A stretch of 64,000 nucleotides of DNA. Source: JBEBVQ01 sp037190845. Lineage in GTDB: Bacteria; Bacteroidota; Bacteroidia; Chitinophagales; Chitinophagaceae. Made by a program: the position numbers and the translations under genes. Of this stretch, positions 54,017 to 63,600 are shown in pieces. Location: positions 1-64,000 of the forward strand of contig JBBCJI010000023.1 in assembly GCA_037190845.1 (NCBI GenBank), read 5' to 3'. Each line of letters opens with the position of its first letter. The stretch's first letter is position 1. A model generated the notes under the pieces. That model made no database searches, was not told where the DNA came from, and saw nothing but the letters and a program-made list of their open reading frames with translations.

Positions 54017-54370
54017 ATGAAAGCGATCAAAAACAAAGTGCAGTTAATAGGTCACCTTGGCCTGCAGCCGGAAGTCCGCAATATGGAATCCGGCCGTAAA
54101 GTGGCACGTATGCGTATGGCCACCAATGAAACATACAAAAATGCCGAGGGAGAAAAGGTCACAGAAACCACCTGGCATCAGCTTGTTGCCTGGGGGCACC
54201 TGGCTGAAATTGCAGAAAAATACTTGCAGAAAGGCAGCGAGATCATGATTGAAGGGCGGCTCACGGTCCGGCAATATACCGACAAGCAGGGAGCAACTAA
54301 GCATATCACAGAGATACAGGTCAATGAGCTGCTGATGCTTGACAAAAAAGGGAATAAAGTAGCTGTATAA
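54017..54370 (+). CDS. ssb: Single-stranded DNA-binding protein
   Basis: The 117-residue protein has one OB fold: NKVQLIGHLGLQPEVRNMESGRKVARMRMATNE region, TWHQLVAWGHLAEIAEKYLQKGS and EGRLTVRQYTDKQGATKHITEI. It ends soon after the fold and lacks the Gly/Pro-rich linker and acidic tip that recruit other proteins in full-length SSB. It may thus be a second, accessory SSB. AAAGGAA lies nine bases before the ATG. It is divergent from the zinc-ribbon gene. Confidence 0.93.
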   Translation: MKAIKNKVQLIGHLGLQPEVRNMESGRKVARMRMATNETYKNAEGEKVTETTWHQLVAWGHLAEIAEKYLQKGSEIMIEGRLTVRQYTDKQGATKHITEIQVNELLMLDKKGNKVAV

Positions 54371-55170
54371 TTCCCGTCAGTGGAATATGCCATATATATT
54401 TGTTGCAGACCGGCTGCAAACCGGAGAGAAAAATGCCGAAAATATGTGGGTGCATCAATAAAACGGCTGTAATTAATTCCTGGCAGCGGGTGCGGAGGTT
54501 TCAATACAAACCTGCTGCCGGGAAAGTTACAACCAAGCAGATGAATCATGTAATTTTCCCGCGACAATGAGAGCCTGATTAAGCTTTAATCATGAAGGGA
54601 TTTATTAAAGCCTGTTAAAATCACTGCTGTCCGGGGAAATTTCAGGAGAACGTCTGTAATGCACCTCCGTAGACTGTTTCGGTCATTCTTATAAACAGGG
54701 GGCTTGCTGTTGAGCAGAACGATGTGCTCCGCTCCGGAGGAGCACCCTGTTTACAGAACGCAGTATATCCATAACCACCCCGCAGGGGTGCCCTGTTTAC
54801 AGGGTGATTATTAATTACGTGTAACATAACCTGCTGAAACAGGAGGCTCCTATGGAGCTGGCGTGTGTTGTATTTGTTGGCTATAAACAGGGCACTCCTG
54901 CGGAGCGGAACCATACCTGATATTTTCACCGGACAATAATGGTTTAAAATTCATTCATTAGGATCATTAATGGCAATTTCCGGCTGCAACTGCGTTGGAT
55001 TTTTCGCCACAGGTTCGACTATAGCTTCAAAAGTCGCCTTGTTTAGTGACTGCATCTTTACTTTCAATGGCATCACTGATGGCTACGCCGTTCGCTCAAA
55101 AATTTCTCATTAATAAATTCCATGACTAAAACTTAAGCAGACTCTTAATGATGATTTAAAAAATATTCCG
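54371..55170. repeat. 800-base gap with a cluster of AAACAGGG/CTCC-GGAG palindromes
   Basis: Between about 54688 and 54912 the word AAACAGGG or its complement CCCTGTTTA occurs at least four times, each beside a small palindrome of the type GCTCCNNNGGAGC (for example CTCCGCTCCGGAGGAG near 54728 and CTCCTATGGAG near 54847). No reading frame in the gap looks coding, and no RNA gene is recognised. The remainder (54371-54640 and 54930-55170) holds nothing that I can name. Confidence 0.6.
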
Positions 55171-55959
55171 TTAAATCCCCTCCAATGCTTCCCCGAGGCC
55201 ATTTTCAACTCCTTCTGCTTTCTGGTAATCATTTTCGTTAAGCCTGCGTTCCTTGATAGCCCTGTTTTCACAACGACTGCAGAGATCCGTTATGTTCTTT
55301 AATTCCCGAGCCTGAGCAACTGTTCCTTCAAAGATCTCTGTAGTTTTATTTGTATTGATATAAGAGCACTCATTATAAAGATGATAGACCTTACCCGATT
55401 TTGTCCAGAATACAGCATTCCTACCCTCATTAAGCCATTCTACACGGTTGGTTTGCTCAGTATATTGCTCCACAGATGGCGGGTTAAAATCTATACCACT
55501 GATACCTGCGATAAGAAATGCAACACCAGCAATACCACCCAGTATAGCTTTCTGTTTGCCGTCTATATTTTTATTAGTCAGAATAAAAATAATCAACGGA
55601 AAAAAAGCGATAACACTTACCACCAGACCCAACTGGCTTTGCATAAAGAACATAAACTTATTCTTCTCTGAAGCCGGGTCTAACCTGTTGGATTTTTTCC
55701 ACAGGAACGAACCGATCACAGCCAGAACCAGGTCTATAACAATCAATACGATGATCCACATCATATTGACCGGTGGCTTAAACAACAGTGCGATTGCTCC
55801 AACCTGGGCTGCAATGGCAAAAAACCACAAAATTCCGGCAATGACCCGTAGTCGTGTTGCTTTTCCTTTACTTTCAGCCGTAGGAACAAATTTTTCTGTC
55901 ACCGGTTCTGATGAGGGACCTCCCCCACTCACACGAGTTATCTTTCTTTTGTTTTCCAT
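55171..55959 (-). CDS. Four-helix membrane protein with C-terminal Cys-rich domain, unknown function
   Basis: This 262-residue protein starts with a hydrophilic region of about 38 residues and then has about four membrane helices (about 40-60, 68-88, 108-128, 138-156). The C-terminal soluble domain has VYHLYNECSYI, then GTVAQARELKNITDLCSRCENRA. The pattern H-x4-C ... C-x2-C resembles the small zinc-binding tails seen in some nucleases and Ada-like domains. I do not recognise the family. It stands alone between two gene-free gaps. Confidence 0.7.
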   Translation of the reverse strand: MENKRKITRVSGGGPSSEPVTEKFVPTAESKGKATRLRVIAGILWFFAIAAQVGAIALLFKPPVNMMWIIVLIVIDLVLAVIGSFLWKKSNRLDPASEKNKFMFFMQSQLGLVVSVIAFFPLIIFILTNKNIDGKQKAILGGIAGVAFLIAGISGIDFNPPSVEQYTEQTNRVEWLNEGRNAVFWTKSGKVYHLYNECSYINTNKTTEIFEGTVAQARELKNITDLCSRCENRAIKERRLNENDYQKAEGVENGLGEALEGI

Positions 55960-56220
55960 CCTATAATAGTTTACTGCAGTGTCAGATTTCCCGCATTTGT
56001 TTGCTCAATATTACCATTAAAATAAATAATATAAAAGCAAAGTCATGTTGCGATAATATTTATGCAGAAAATATATCTGATAATAGACCTGAAAGCTCAA
56101 TCATTTTCGCAGGCGGGACACCCAAATTAAAAAACAGTACCATGCCCATTGGATGAGGTAATGAATTGGCAGTTTTGCCCTGAAAACCGTCTCCGGAAAG
56201 CCGCACCGGTAGCGGGTTAC

Positions 56221-56261
56221 AATTTGGTGCTTACCAAAATAAATTTGGTAAGCACCAAATT
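56221..56261. repeat. Perfect 18-bp inverted repeat (AATTTGGTGCTTACCAAA)
   Basis: The arms 56221-56238 and 56244-56261 are exact complements, with a 5-base loop. Each arm also begins TTTGG and ends CCAAA, so it is partly self-palindromic. No T-run follows on either strand. It lies in the 55960-56402 gap, which has no gene that I can support. Confidence 0.75.
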
Positions 56262-56402
56262 ACCATTTTGTGGGCATCAAATTTTTTTCATTGTGCATAA
56301 AATGATCCGGATCTGCCACAATAACGAAACTACCTTCGGCTTGTAGACAATCTTTCTTAAACAAACCTTTCAGCAGCGGGGATTACAACAACTACGTCAA
56401 AG

Positions 56403-57839
56403 TTATTTGTTCACGACCAGCTTCCTGCTCATTACATTACCGGCATTTTCAATGTTGACCATATACACACCGTTCACAAAGCCTGCGGTGCTGATAACGG
56501 TCTGTGTATTGCCTGTAGTGATGCTGTAAACCAGTTTCCCCGTCAATGCTGTGATTTTCACTGTCGAGCCCGCAGGTATATTACCGATATTCAGGAAATC
56601 CCCGGCAGGATTGGGATAAAGTGTGATACCGGCGAGCGGATTTTCAACAATACCGATACCTGTTGTATTGGGCGTATCGCCGGTGAGCCTCATAATACCC
56701 GCGGGATTGTAATAGAAATGCCCGACAAGGGTGACATTACCATCGGCCTGTACGATCATTTTTTTAGCCCAGTCGTTTAATGTTGTTTCAGAAAAGCCGG
56801 CATCCGCTGTTCCATCTGCATTATACCGCTTTACTGTGTATGGGCCACTGGCAGAGACTATAACTTTCCCGTCTGACTGTACGGCAAAAGCAGTAACACC
56901 GCCATTGTTTAGCGCAAATGAGGCATCATGGCTTCCGTCAGCATTGAGCTTTGCAAGCCCTTTGCCGGAACCGGTATAATGAAAATTACCGCCTATAACG
57001 ATTTTCCCATCCGGTAATAACTCCATATGCCATGCTTCACCGTAAAATCCCATTACCTGATTAAAGTTATTACTTGCATTAAAAGAAGGATCGAGCGTAC
57101 CATCTGCATTCAGCCGGACAATAATGATACGCGCGCTGTCCTGATAGTCTGTAAAGAGACCACAGGCCAATATTTTTCCATCAGGCTGAACGATCACCTG
57201 ATGCACTCTTTTCTGACCCGCAGAAGATCCCATCCCGCTTCCGGGATCAAATGACGTATCCAGAGAGCCATCAGCATTCAGCCGGGCAATGCAGCTCCGG
57301 TTGGTTCCCCCTCCGTTCTGCCAGTCATATTTAGTAAAAACCCCGCCTACAATAATTTTACCATCAGGCTGTACAGCAATTGAGCTTACGTCACTGTCAA
57401 ATCCGGTCAGGGGATCAAATCCCGTATCCAGCGAACCATCGGCATTCAGACGCGCTATCCGGTGGCGGGTAACGCCATCATACTCAAGGAAATTACCTCC
57501 GACAAGAATTTTACCATCAGACTGCAGGGCAATGGCCTTCACATAAGCAGACACTCCGGTAAAACCGTCTCCGGTCTGAAAGTTCACATCAATAGAACCA
57601 TCGAGATTAAGACGTGCCAACCGGACAATATCATCGCCATCGTATTCGGTGAAGAAGCCGCCAACCAGTAGTTTTCCATCCGATTGTTGTACGATGGTTT
57701 CGCAACGGCCATCCGAGTTGCCGGGACCAAATCCGGAACCAAGCTGAAACCCTCCATCAATGGTACCGATTTGACCAGAAGCCGTTGCTGTAAACAGCAT
57801 TATCATACTTAGTGCGCATATTACGTTTTTCATATCCAT
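56403..57839 (-). CDS. Delta-60 repeat beta-propeller protein with T9SS type A sorting domain
   Basis: This 478-residue protein has a signal peptide (MKNVICALSMIMLFTATASG), six to seven repeats of about 50-60 residues built on QPDGKILVGGNF and RLNADGSLDTGFDP (delta-60/DUF5122 type, likely a propeller), and a C-terminal sorting domain (ITLYPNPAGDFLNIGN to SRKLVVNK) for type IX secretion. The ATG at 57839 or 57833 is the start; an open frame to 57875 precedes the signal peptide. No binding partner is known. Confidence 0.88.
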   Translation of the reverse strand: MDMKNVICALSMIMLFTATASGQIGTIDGGFQLGSGFGPGNSDGRCETIVQQSDGKLLVGGFFTEYDGDDIVRLARLNLDGSIDVNFQTGDGFTGVSAYVKAIALQSDGKILVGGNFLEYDGVTRHRIARLNADGSLDTGFDPLTGFDSDVSSIAVQPDGKIIVGGVFTKYDWQNGGGTNRSCIARLNADGSLDTSFDPGSGMGSSAGQKRVHQVIVQPDGKILACGLFTDYQDSARIIIVRLNADGTLDPSFNASNNFNQVMGFYGEAWHMELLPDGKIVIGGNFHYTGSGKGLAKLNADGSHDASFALNNGGVTAFAVQSDGKVIVSASGPYTVKRYNADGTADAGFSETTLNDWAKKMIVQADGNVTLVGHFYYNPAGIMRLTGDTPNTTGIGIVENPLAGITLYPNPAGDFLNIGNIPAGSTVKITALTGKLVYSITTGNTQTVISTAGFVNGVYMVNIENAGNVMSRKLVVNK

Positions 57840-57870
57840 TGTTTTGGTTTTTTGCGTGATATTTCCGGTT

Positions 57871-57893
57871 AGCATAATCGGTTCGATTATGCT
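57871..57893. promoter_or_regulatory. 10-bp perfect inverted repeat upstream of the delta-60 gene
   Basis: AGCATAATCG and CGATTATGCT flank a 3-base GTT spacer, 32 bases ahead of the start codon. It may be an operator or a leader hairpin. The rest of 57840-58222 shows only the groL terminator. Confidence 0.45.
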
Positions 57894-58151
57894 CTATTTT
57901 ATTGAGCTGCAATTGAAGCCCACGATCTGTGTAGCAAAAGAAAAAAATACACTTATAAAAACCTATACCGGGATTTTGGTATTTTCTTTTTACAATGGCA
58001 ACATTATAACACAGATTTTTATGCAATGTTGTCGTTCAAATATAGCGATCAACATCAAAATAATGAAAAATATTCTATAGATCCATTTGCACATTATAAA
58101 GTGCAGCAAAGACGGAAAGAGTATTTGATCTGCCCGCAGAATGTCATAAAC

Positions 58152-58189
58152 AGCAAAAGGCTGCCGGTAAATGCCGGCAGCCTTTTGCT
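58152..58189 (-). terminator. Terminator of groL
   Basis: A perfect 16-bp stem (58152-58167 with 58174-58189) with a 6-base loop. The A and T runs are inside the stem, so it could stop transcription from both sides. Confidence 0.8.
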
Positions 58190-58222
58190 ATCATTTTCCG
58201 GATCAAAACCCGGAGCACTGTC

Positions 58223-59860
58223 TTAATAATCCATACCCATTCCGCCAGGGCCACCCGGCATTGCGGGAGTTGCGGACTTAGGCTCAGGTTTGTCTGCGAT
58301 CACACATTCGGTGGTCAGCAGCATACCTGCGATGGAAGCTGCATTTTCGAGTGCTACGCGACCTACTTTAGTCGGATCGATCACACCGGCAGCCAGCAGG
58401 TTTTCATACACTTCCGTACGGGCATTGAAGCCGAAGTCACCTTTACCTTCTTTCACCTTCTGTACAATGATCGAACCTTCGATACCTGCGTTGGCAACGA
58501 TCTGACGCAGTGGTTCTTCGAGCGCACGGCGTACGATAGCGATACCTGTATTTTCATCAGCATTGTCTCCTGTCAGGTTATCCAGGCTTTCGATTGCGCG
58601 GATGAAAGCAGAACCACCGCCGGGCACGATACCTTCTTCCACAGCAGCACGGGTAGCATGCAGGGCGTCGTCTACGCGGTCTTTCTTTTCTTTCATTTCC
58701 ACTTCCGTAGCAGCGCCTACATACAGTACGGCAACACCGCCACTCAGCTTGGCCAGGCGTTCCTGGAGTTTTTCGCGGTCGTAATCGGAAGTAGTTGTTT
58801 CGATCTGCGCCTTGATCTGGTTTACACGGCCTTCGATGTTAGACTTTTCACCTTTACCACCCACAACAGTAGTGTTATCTTTATCTATGGTAATGCTTTC
58901 AGCCTGGCCAAGATATTCAAGCGTAGCGTTTTCCAGCTTATAGCCTTGTTCTTCGCTGATCACGGTACCACCGGTCAGAACGGCAATATCCTGCAGCATT
59001 TCCTTGCGGCGGTCGCCGAAGCCCGGAGCTTTTACGGCAGCGATTTTCAGCGAACCACGCAGCTTGTTCACCACCAGAGTAGCCAGCGCTTCACCGTCTA
59101 CGTCTTCTGCAATGATCACCAGCGGACGGCCGCTTTGTACAGAGCTTTCGAGGATTGGCAGGATGTCTTTCAGCGTGCTGATCTTTTTATCATAGATCAG
59201 GATGTAGGGATTCTGCATTTCAGCCTGCATTTTTTCCGTGTTGGTCACGAAATACGGGCTGAGGTAACCGCGGTCGAACTGCATACCTTCCACTACTTCT
59301 ACAGTAGTTTCCGTACCTTTTGCTTCTTCTACAGTGATTACACCTTCGTTACCTACTTTCTGCATGGCTTCGGCGATCAGCTTGCCGATCGTGCTGTCGT
59401 TGTTGGCAGAGATGGTAGCCACCTGCTCGATCTTCTGGTTGTCGTTACCCACCGTCTGGCTTTGCTTGCGCAGGTTTTCGATCACAGACGTTACCGCTTT
59501 GTCGATACCACGCTTCAGGTCCATCGGGTTAGCGCCGGCAGCTACGTTTTTCAGACCTTCACCAATGATGGACTGAGCCAATACGGTAGCAGTAGTAGTG
59601 CCATCACCAGCTACATCAGCCGTTTTGGAGGCCACTTCCTTCACCATCTGGGCGCCCATGTTCTCGATGGCGTCTTCCAGTTCGATTTCTTTTGCCACGG
59701 ATACACCGTCTTTAGTGATGCCGGGAGCGCCGAATTTCTTTTCGATCACTACGTTGCGGCCCTTAGGTCCAAGTGTCACTTTCACCGCATCCGCCAGGGC
59801 GTCCACGCCTTTTTTCATTTTATTGCGTGCCTCTGTATTGAAGAAGAGTTGCTTTGCCAT
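58223..59860 (-). CDS. groL: Chaperonin GroEL (60 kDa)
   Basis: GroEL folds proteins inside a double ring with GroES. The 545-residue protein has the standard start (AKQLFFNTEARNKMKKGVDAL), the ATP site VTLGPKGRNV and GDGTTTATVLAQ, the apical domain (EVVEGMQFDRGYLSPYF), and the Gly/Met-rich C-terminal tail (GGPGGMGMDY). Only one copy is in the window. It follows groS after a 120-base gap that holds a word-repeat hairpin. Confidence 0.98.
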   Translation of the reverse strand: MAKQLFFNTEARNKMKKGVDALADAVKVTLGPKGRNVVIEKKFGAPGITKDGVSVAKEIELEDAIENMGAQMVKEVASKTADVAGDGTTTATVLAQSIIGEGLKNVAAGANPMDLKRGIDKAVTSVIENLRKQSQTVGNDNQKIEQVATISANNDSTIGKLIAEAMQKVGNEGVITVEEAKGTETTVEVVEGMQFDRGYLSPYFVTNTEKMQAEMQNPYILIYDKKISTLKDILPILESSVQSGRPLVIIAEDVDGEALATLVVNKLRGSLKIAAVKAPGFGDRRKEMLQDIAVLTGGTVISEEQGYKLENATLEYLGQAESITIDKDNTTVVGGKGEKSNIEGRVNQIKAQIETTTSDYDREKLQERLAKLSGGVAVLYVGAATEVEMKEKKDRVDDALHATRAAVEEGIVPGGGSAFIRAIESLDNLTGDNADENTGIAIVRRALEEPLRQIVANAGIEGSIIVQKVKEGKGDFGFNARTEVYENLLAAGVIDPTKVGRVALENAASIAGMLLTTECVIADKPEPKSATPAMPGGPGGMGMDY

Positions 59861-59868
59861 AGTTTTTT

Positions 59869-59980
59869 AATTTGAGAATTTGAAAATTTGGGAATTTGAA
59901 AATTGGACTTTGTAAAATTTGAAAATCTCCATATTTGATATAACTCATTGGCACATTTTCAAATTTTCAAATTGTCACAT
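59869..59980. repeat. Low-complexity AATTTGAAAATTTG hairpin between groS and groL
   Basis: The left part repeats AATTTGAGAATTTGAAAATTTGG-type words and the right part CACATTTTCAAATTTTCAAA is complementary. It fills the gap inside the groS-groL operon, so it must be read through or sets the ratio of the two products. Confidence 0.65.
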
Positions 59981-60262
59981 TTACACGATTGCCAGGATGT
60001 CGCTTTCACGCATGATCAGGTAATCGGTTCCTTCGAGCGAGATTTCCGTACCGGCATACTTACCATATAATACCGTATCTCCGGCTTTTACGGTTACGGG
60101 TTCATCTTTTTTGCCGGGACCGGCAGCAATTACAGTACCACGTTGCGGTTTTTCTTTTGCCGTATCGGGGATGATGATTCCGCCGGCTGTTTTTTCCTCT
60201 GCCGCTGCGGGTTGCACAATTACCCGGTCGTGGAGCGGCGTAATGCTTACTTTGTTAGCCAT
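59981..60262 (-). CDS. groS: Co-chaperonin GroES (10 kDa)
   Basis: GroES caps the GroEL ring. The 93-residue protein has TPLHDRVIVQPAAAEEKTAGGIIIPDTAKEKP trimmed here to its key words (PLHDRVIVQP, GGIIIPDTAKEKP), and GDTVLYGKYAGTEISLEG near the end. It is first in the operon with groL. No CIRCE element is seen upstream. Confidence 0.97.
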   Translation of the reverse strand: MANKVSITPLHDRVIVQPAAAEEKTAGGIIIPDTAKEKPQRGTVIAAGPGKKDEPVTVKAGDTVLYGKYAGTEISLEGTDYLIMRESDILAIV

Positions 60263-60608
60263 AGTTGTTTCTATTTTTAGAAGTTTAAAAGATGAATATT
60301 TCCAGATAATAAAACTGATAGCATGTTTTATGCCAGCGGCAAATGTCCGTCAATTTTGCAGAAACTCCCCCCGTAAAAAATGAGGCAAGGTAAACTGCCG
60401 TCAATTTTTCATAAATAACGGCAAACCCTTCATTCATTTTGTCAGTGTCCGGTACAATATCCCACCGACTTCACATTAAACAATATCAAAATTCAACTGT
60501 CCGCTTCAAATGTATATTATTCTTTCCTGTAAACCTTCTATTTTTTATATTAAATGCTATCTTTGCCCACTATTTTTTTAACATTATCATAGTATAATTA
60601 CGAAACCT
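60263..60608. other. Divergent gap between groS and secDF with small repeats
   Basis: CCGTCAATTTT occurs at 60347-60357 and 60398-60408, 51 bases apart, and TGCCGT/ACGGCA (60396-60401, 60418-60423) forms an inverted pair with the second copy between its arms. On the minus strand TACATTTG (60514-60507) is a possible distant -7 box for groS. No small gene was found. Confidence 0.4.
60558..60565 (+). promoter_or_regulatory. -7 promoter box of secDF (TATCTTTG)
   Basis: An exact TAnnTTTG match giving a leader of about 40 bases to the secDF ATG. A consensus -33 box is not evident. Confidence 0.6.
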
Positions 60609-63600
60609 ATGCAATTAAAAGGGTTGGTTAAGCTACTTACCGCAGCGCTTATTCTTATTTCGCTGTATCAGCTTTCATTCACATTTGTAGTCCGGAGTGT
60701 AGAGAAAAAGGCACATAGCAAAGCTCGAAGCGCCGTATTGGCAGAAAATTCCGGTGTCGAAGAGACAGAGTTGAACAAACTGATAGAATCCCGCTACGAA
60801 GCCATCACCGACAGTATGCTCGGCGAAACCGTATACAACCTGCTCTTTACTAAATTTACTTTTCAGGAAGCAAAAGAACAGGAATTGAACCTGGGGCTTG
60901 ACCTCCAGGGGGGTATGAACGTGACACTTGAGGTAAGCCTTGATGATCTGATCAGGTCTATGTCAAACAACCCGAAAGACGTAAGGCTCAACAAAGCGAT
61001 CGAAGAAGCAAACCGCCGGAAAGTAAACAGCCAGGCAGATTTTGTAACATTGTTTGGTCAGTCGTTCACACAGCTTTACCCGAACGAAAAGATCGCTTAC
61101 CTGTTTACCAAACCGTCTGAGAAGGATATAACGCTTAGCTCCACTAACGATCAGGTCATCAGCAAAATCCGGACCGAAGCAGGCGGCGCGATCAACCGTA
61201 CCTATAATGTACTCCAGACGCGTATTGACAAATTCGGCGTAGCTCAACCCAACGTAAACCTTGACGAAGGACGCGGTATTATTACAGTAGAGCTGGCAGG
61301 TGTACGCAATCCTGAGCGGGTACGTGAATACCTTCAGTCTACGGCTAAGCTCCAGTTTTTTGAAACATTCACCAACGAAGAGATCATACAGTTCCTCCAG
61401 CCGGCCAACGACGCACTGGCAGCATACCTTGCGGGCGAGAAAACCGGCACAACCGATTCCGCAAAAACAGACCAGCCCACTACAGTTGCAGCCACGCCAG
61501 ATACACCGGACAATACATCCGATACCGCCAGCCTGAGCAGCCTGCTGGCCCGTGGAACGGATACAGAAACAGATCCGGAAAAAACATCTGAGCTTGCCGC
61601 TGAAGAGCTGAAAAAGCTGCCGCTGCTCAGCGTATGGAACCCCAACATTACTCAGCAGGGGCAGGTGGTTCCTGGTGCGATTGTGGGACTGGTGGCCAAA
61701 AAAGATACAGCAGCATTCAACCGGTATATCAACCTGGATGTGGTCAAAAGTAAATTCCCGCACAATGTAAAATTTGTATTTGGTGCAGAAGCACGTTCAG
61801 AAAGAAAGAATGCCAATGCTCCGCTGGTATTGTATGCCATCAAGCTGGCGCCCGGCGGTGGTGCGCCCCTTGAAGGCGACCGCGTTACCGAAGCCCGCAT
61901 GGACTTCAATCCGCTTACCGGCGAACCGGAAGTAAGCCTTGAAATGGATATGGCCGGCGCACAGATATGGCGCAAAATGACGGCAAAAAACGTAGGGCGC
62001 TACGTTGCTGTAACGCTTGATGACAAGGTGTACTCCTGTCCGGTCGTAAATGGCGAAATTCCCGGAGGACGGACGTCTATCAGCGGACGCTTCACTACAG
62101 AAGATGCCACTCAGCTTGCCGACATCCTGAAATCGGGTAAACTGCCGGCGCCCGCGCGTATCGTGCAGGAACAGGTAGTCGGACCCACACTCGGTGCGGA
62201 AAATATCGCTGCCGGTATGAACTCACTGATTATTTCTTTTATAGTCATCTTCGTACTCATGCTGGTATATTTCAATACCGGCGGTATGGTGGCTAATATT
62301 GCGCTCCTGCTCAACATCCTGTTTACCATCGGCATCCTCGCCTCGCTGCATGCCACGCTGACCATGGCCAGCATTGCCGGTCTGGTACTGACGATCGGTA
62401 TGGCTGTGGACACAAACGTACTGATCTTCGAACGTATCAAGGAAGAGCTGGCGCTGGGCAAAACCCATGCGCAGGCTGTAGCAGACGGTTATAAACGATC
62501 CTATGCACCTGTGCTCGACTCGCATGTCACGTCTCTGATTACTGCAGCGATCCTCTTTATATACGGTCTTGGCCCGATTAAAGGGTTTGCTACCACTCAC
62601 TTTATAGGGCTGGTATTATCTCTGTTCTGCGGTATTATGGTATCCCGCCTGATCACAGACACTTACATGAAACGCGGCCGGCATTTCAACTATTTTACCA
62701 ATCTTTCCAAGAAAGTATTCCAGAAAGCCCATTTCAGGTTCATCGAAAACCGTAAATATGCGTATGTCGGCTCTGTGATTGTCCTGATCTTGGGTGTAGG
62801 TTCGTTCATAAACGGCTTTGATTATGGCGTGGAATTTTCCGGTGGACGCAGCTATACTATCAAATTTGATGAAAAGCATACCGTATCAGAAGTAAGGGAA
62901 AAGCTCAAGCCTTTCCTCGGCGAAGAATCTCCTGTGGTAAAAACGATCGGCGCTGATAATCATCTTATCATCACCACAGGCCACATGATAGAAATTGGCG
63001 GCACTGGTGCAGACAGTATCGTACTCCATAAGATATATGAAGGGCTGAAAGCCGGCAACCTGCTGGGAGCTTCCGTAACAGAATCAGCCTTCAATACGCA
63101 ATATTTACAGAAAACCGAAAAGGTAATGCCTACCATTTCCGATGACCTGAAAGCCGGTGCATTCAAAGCATCTATCATTTCCATCGTGGCGATCTTCCTG
63201 TACATCCTGCTGCGCTTCCGTAAATGGCAGTACTCGCTGGGGGCAATTATCTCGGTATTGCACGACGTATTGCTGGTATTGGCGGTATTTTCTTTCCTGA
63301 AACACGTTATGCCGTTCTCACTCGAAATTGATCAGCACTTCATTGCAGCTATCCTGACAGTGATCGGCTTCTCGCTGAATGATACAATCATCGTATTTGA
63401 CCGTATGCGTGAATATTTCCGGAAATCAAAAGACAAAACCGAAAATAAGAAACAGGTGATCAACCGGGCGATCAACGATACGCTCAGCCGCACCATCATG
63501 ACCTCAGCCACCGTATTCCTTACCGTACTGATCCTGTTTATCTTTGGCGGAGAAGTAACACGCGGTTTTGCCTTTGCGATGATGATCGGCGTATTCGTCG

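Noticed and set aside
58658..59875. 405-codon open frame antisense to groL
   Set aside because: It is a shadow of GroEL, a known source of false long frames.
60263..60608. CIRCE element for HrcA control of groS
   Set aside because: No TTAGCACTC with a matching GAGTGCTAA was found on either strand.
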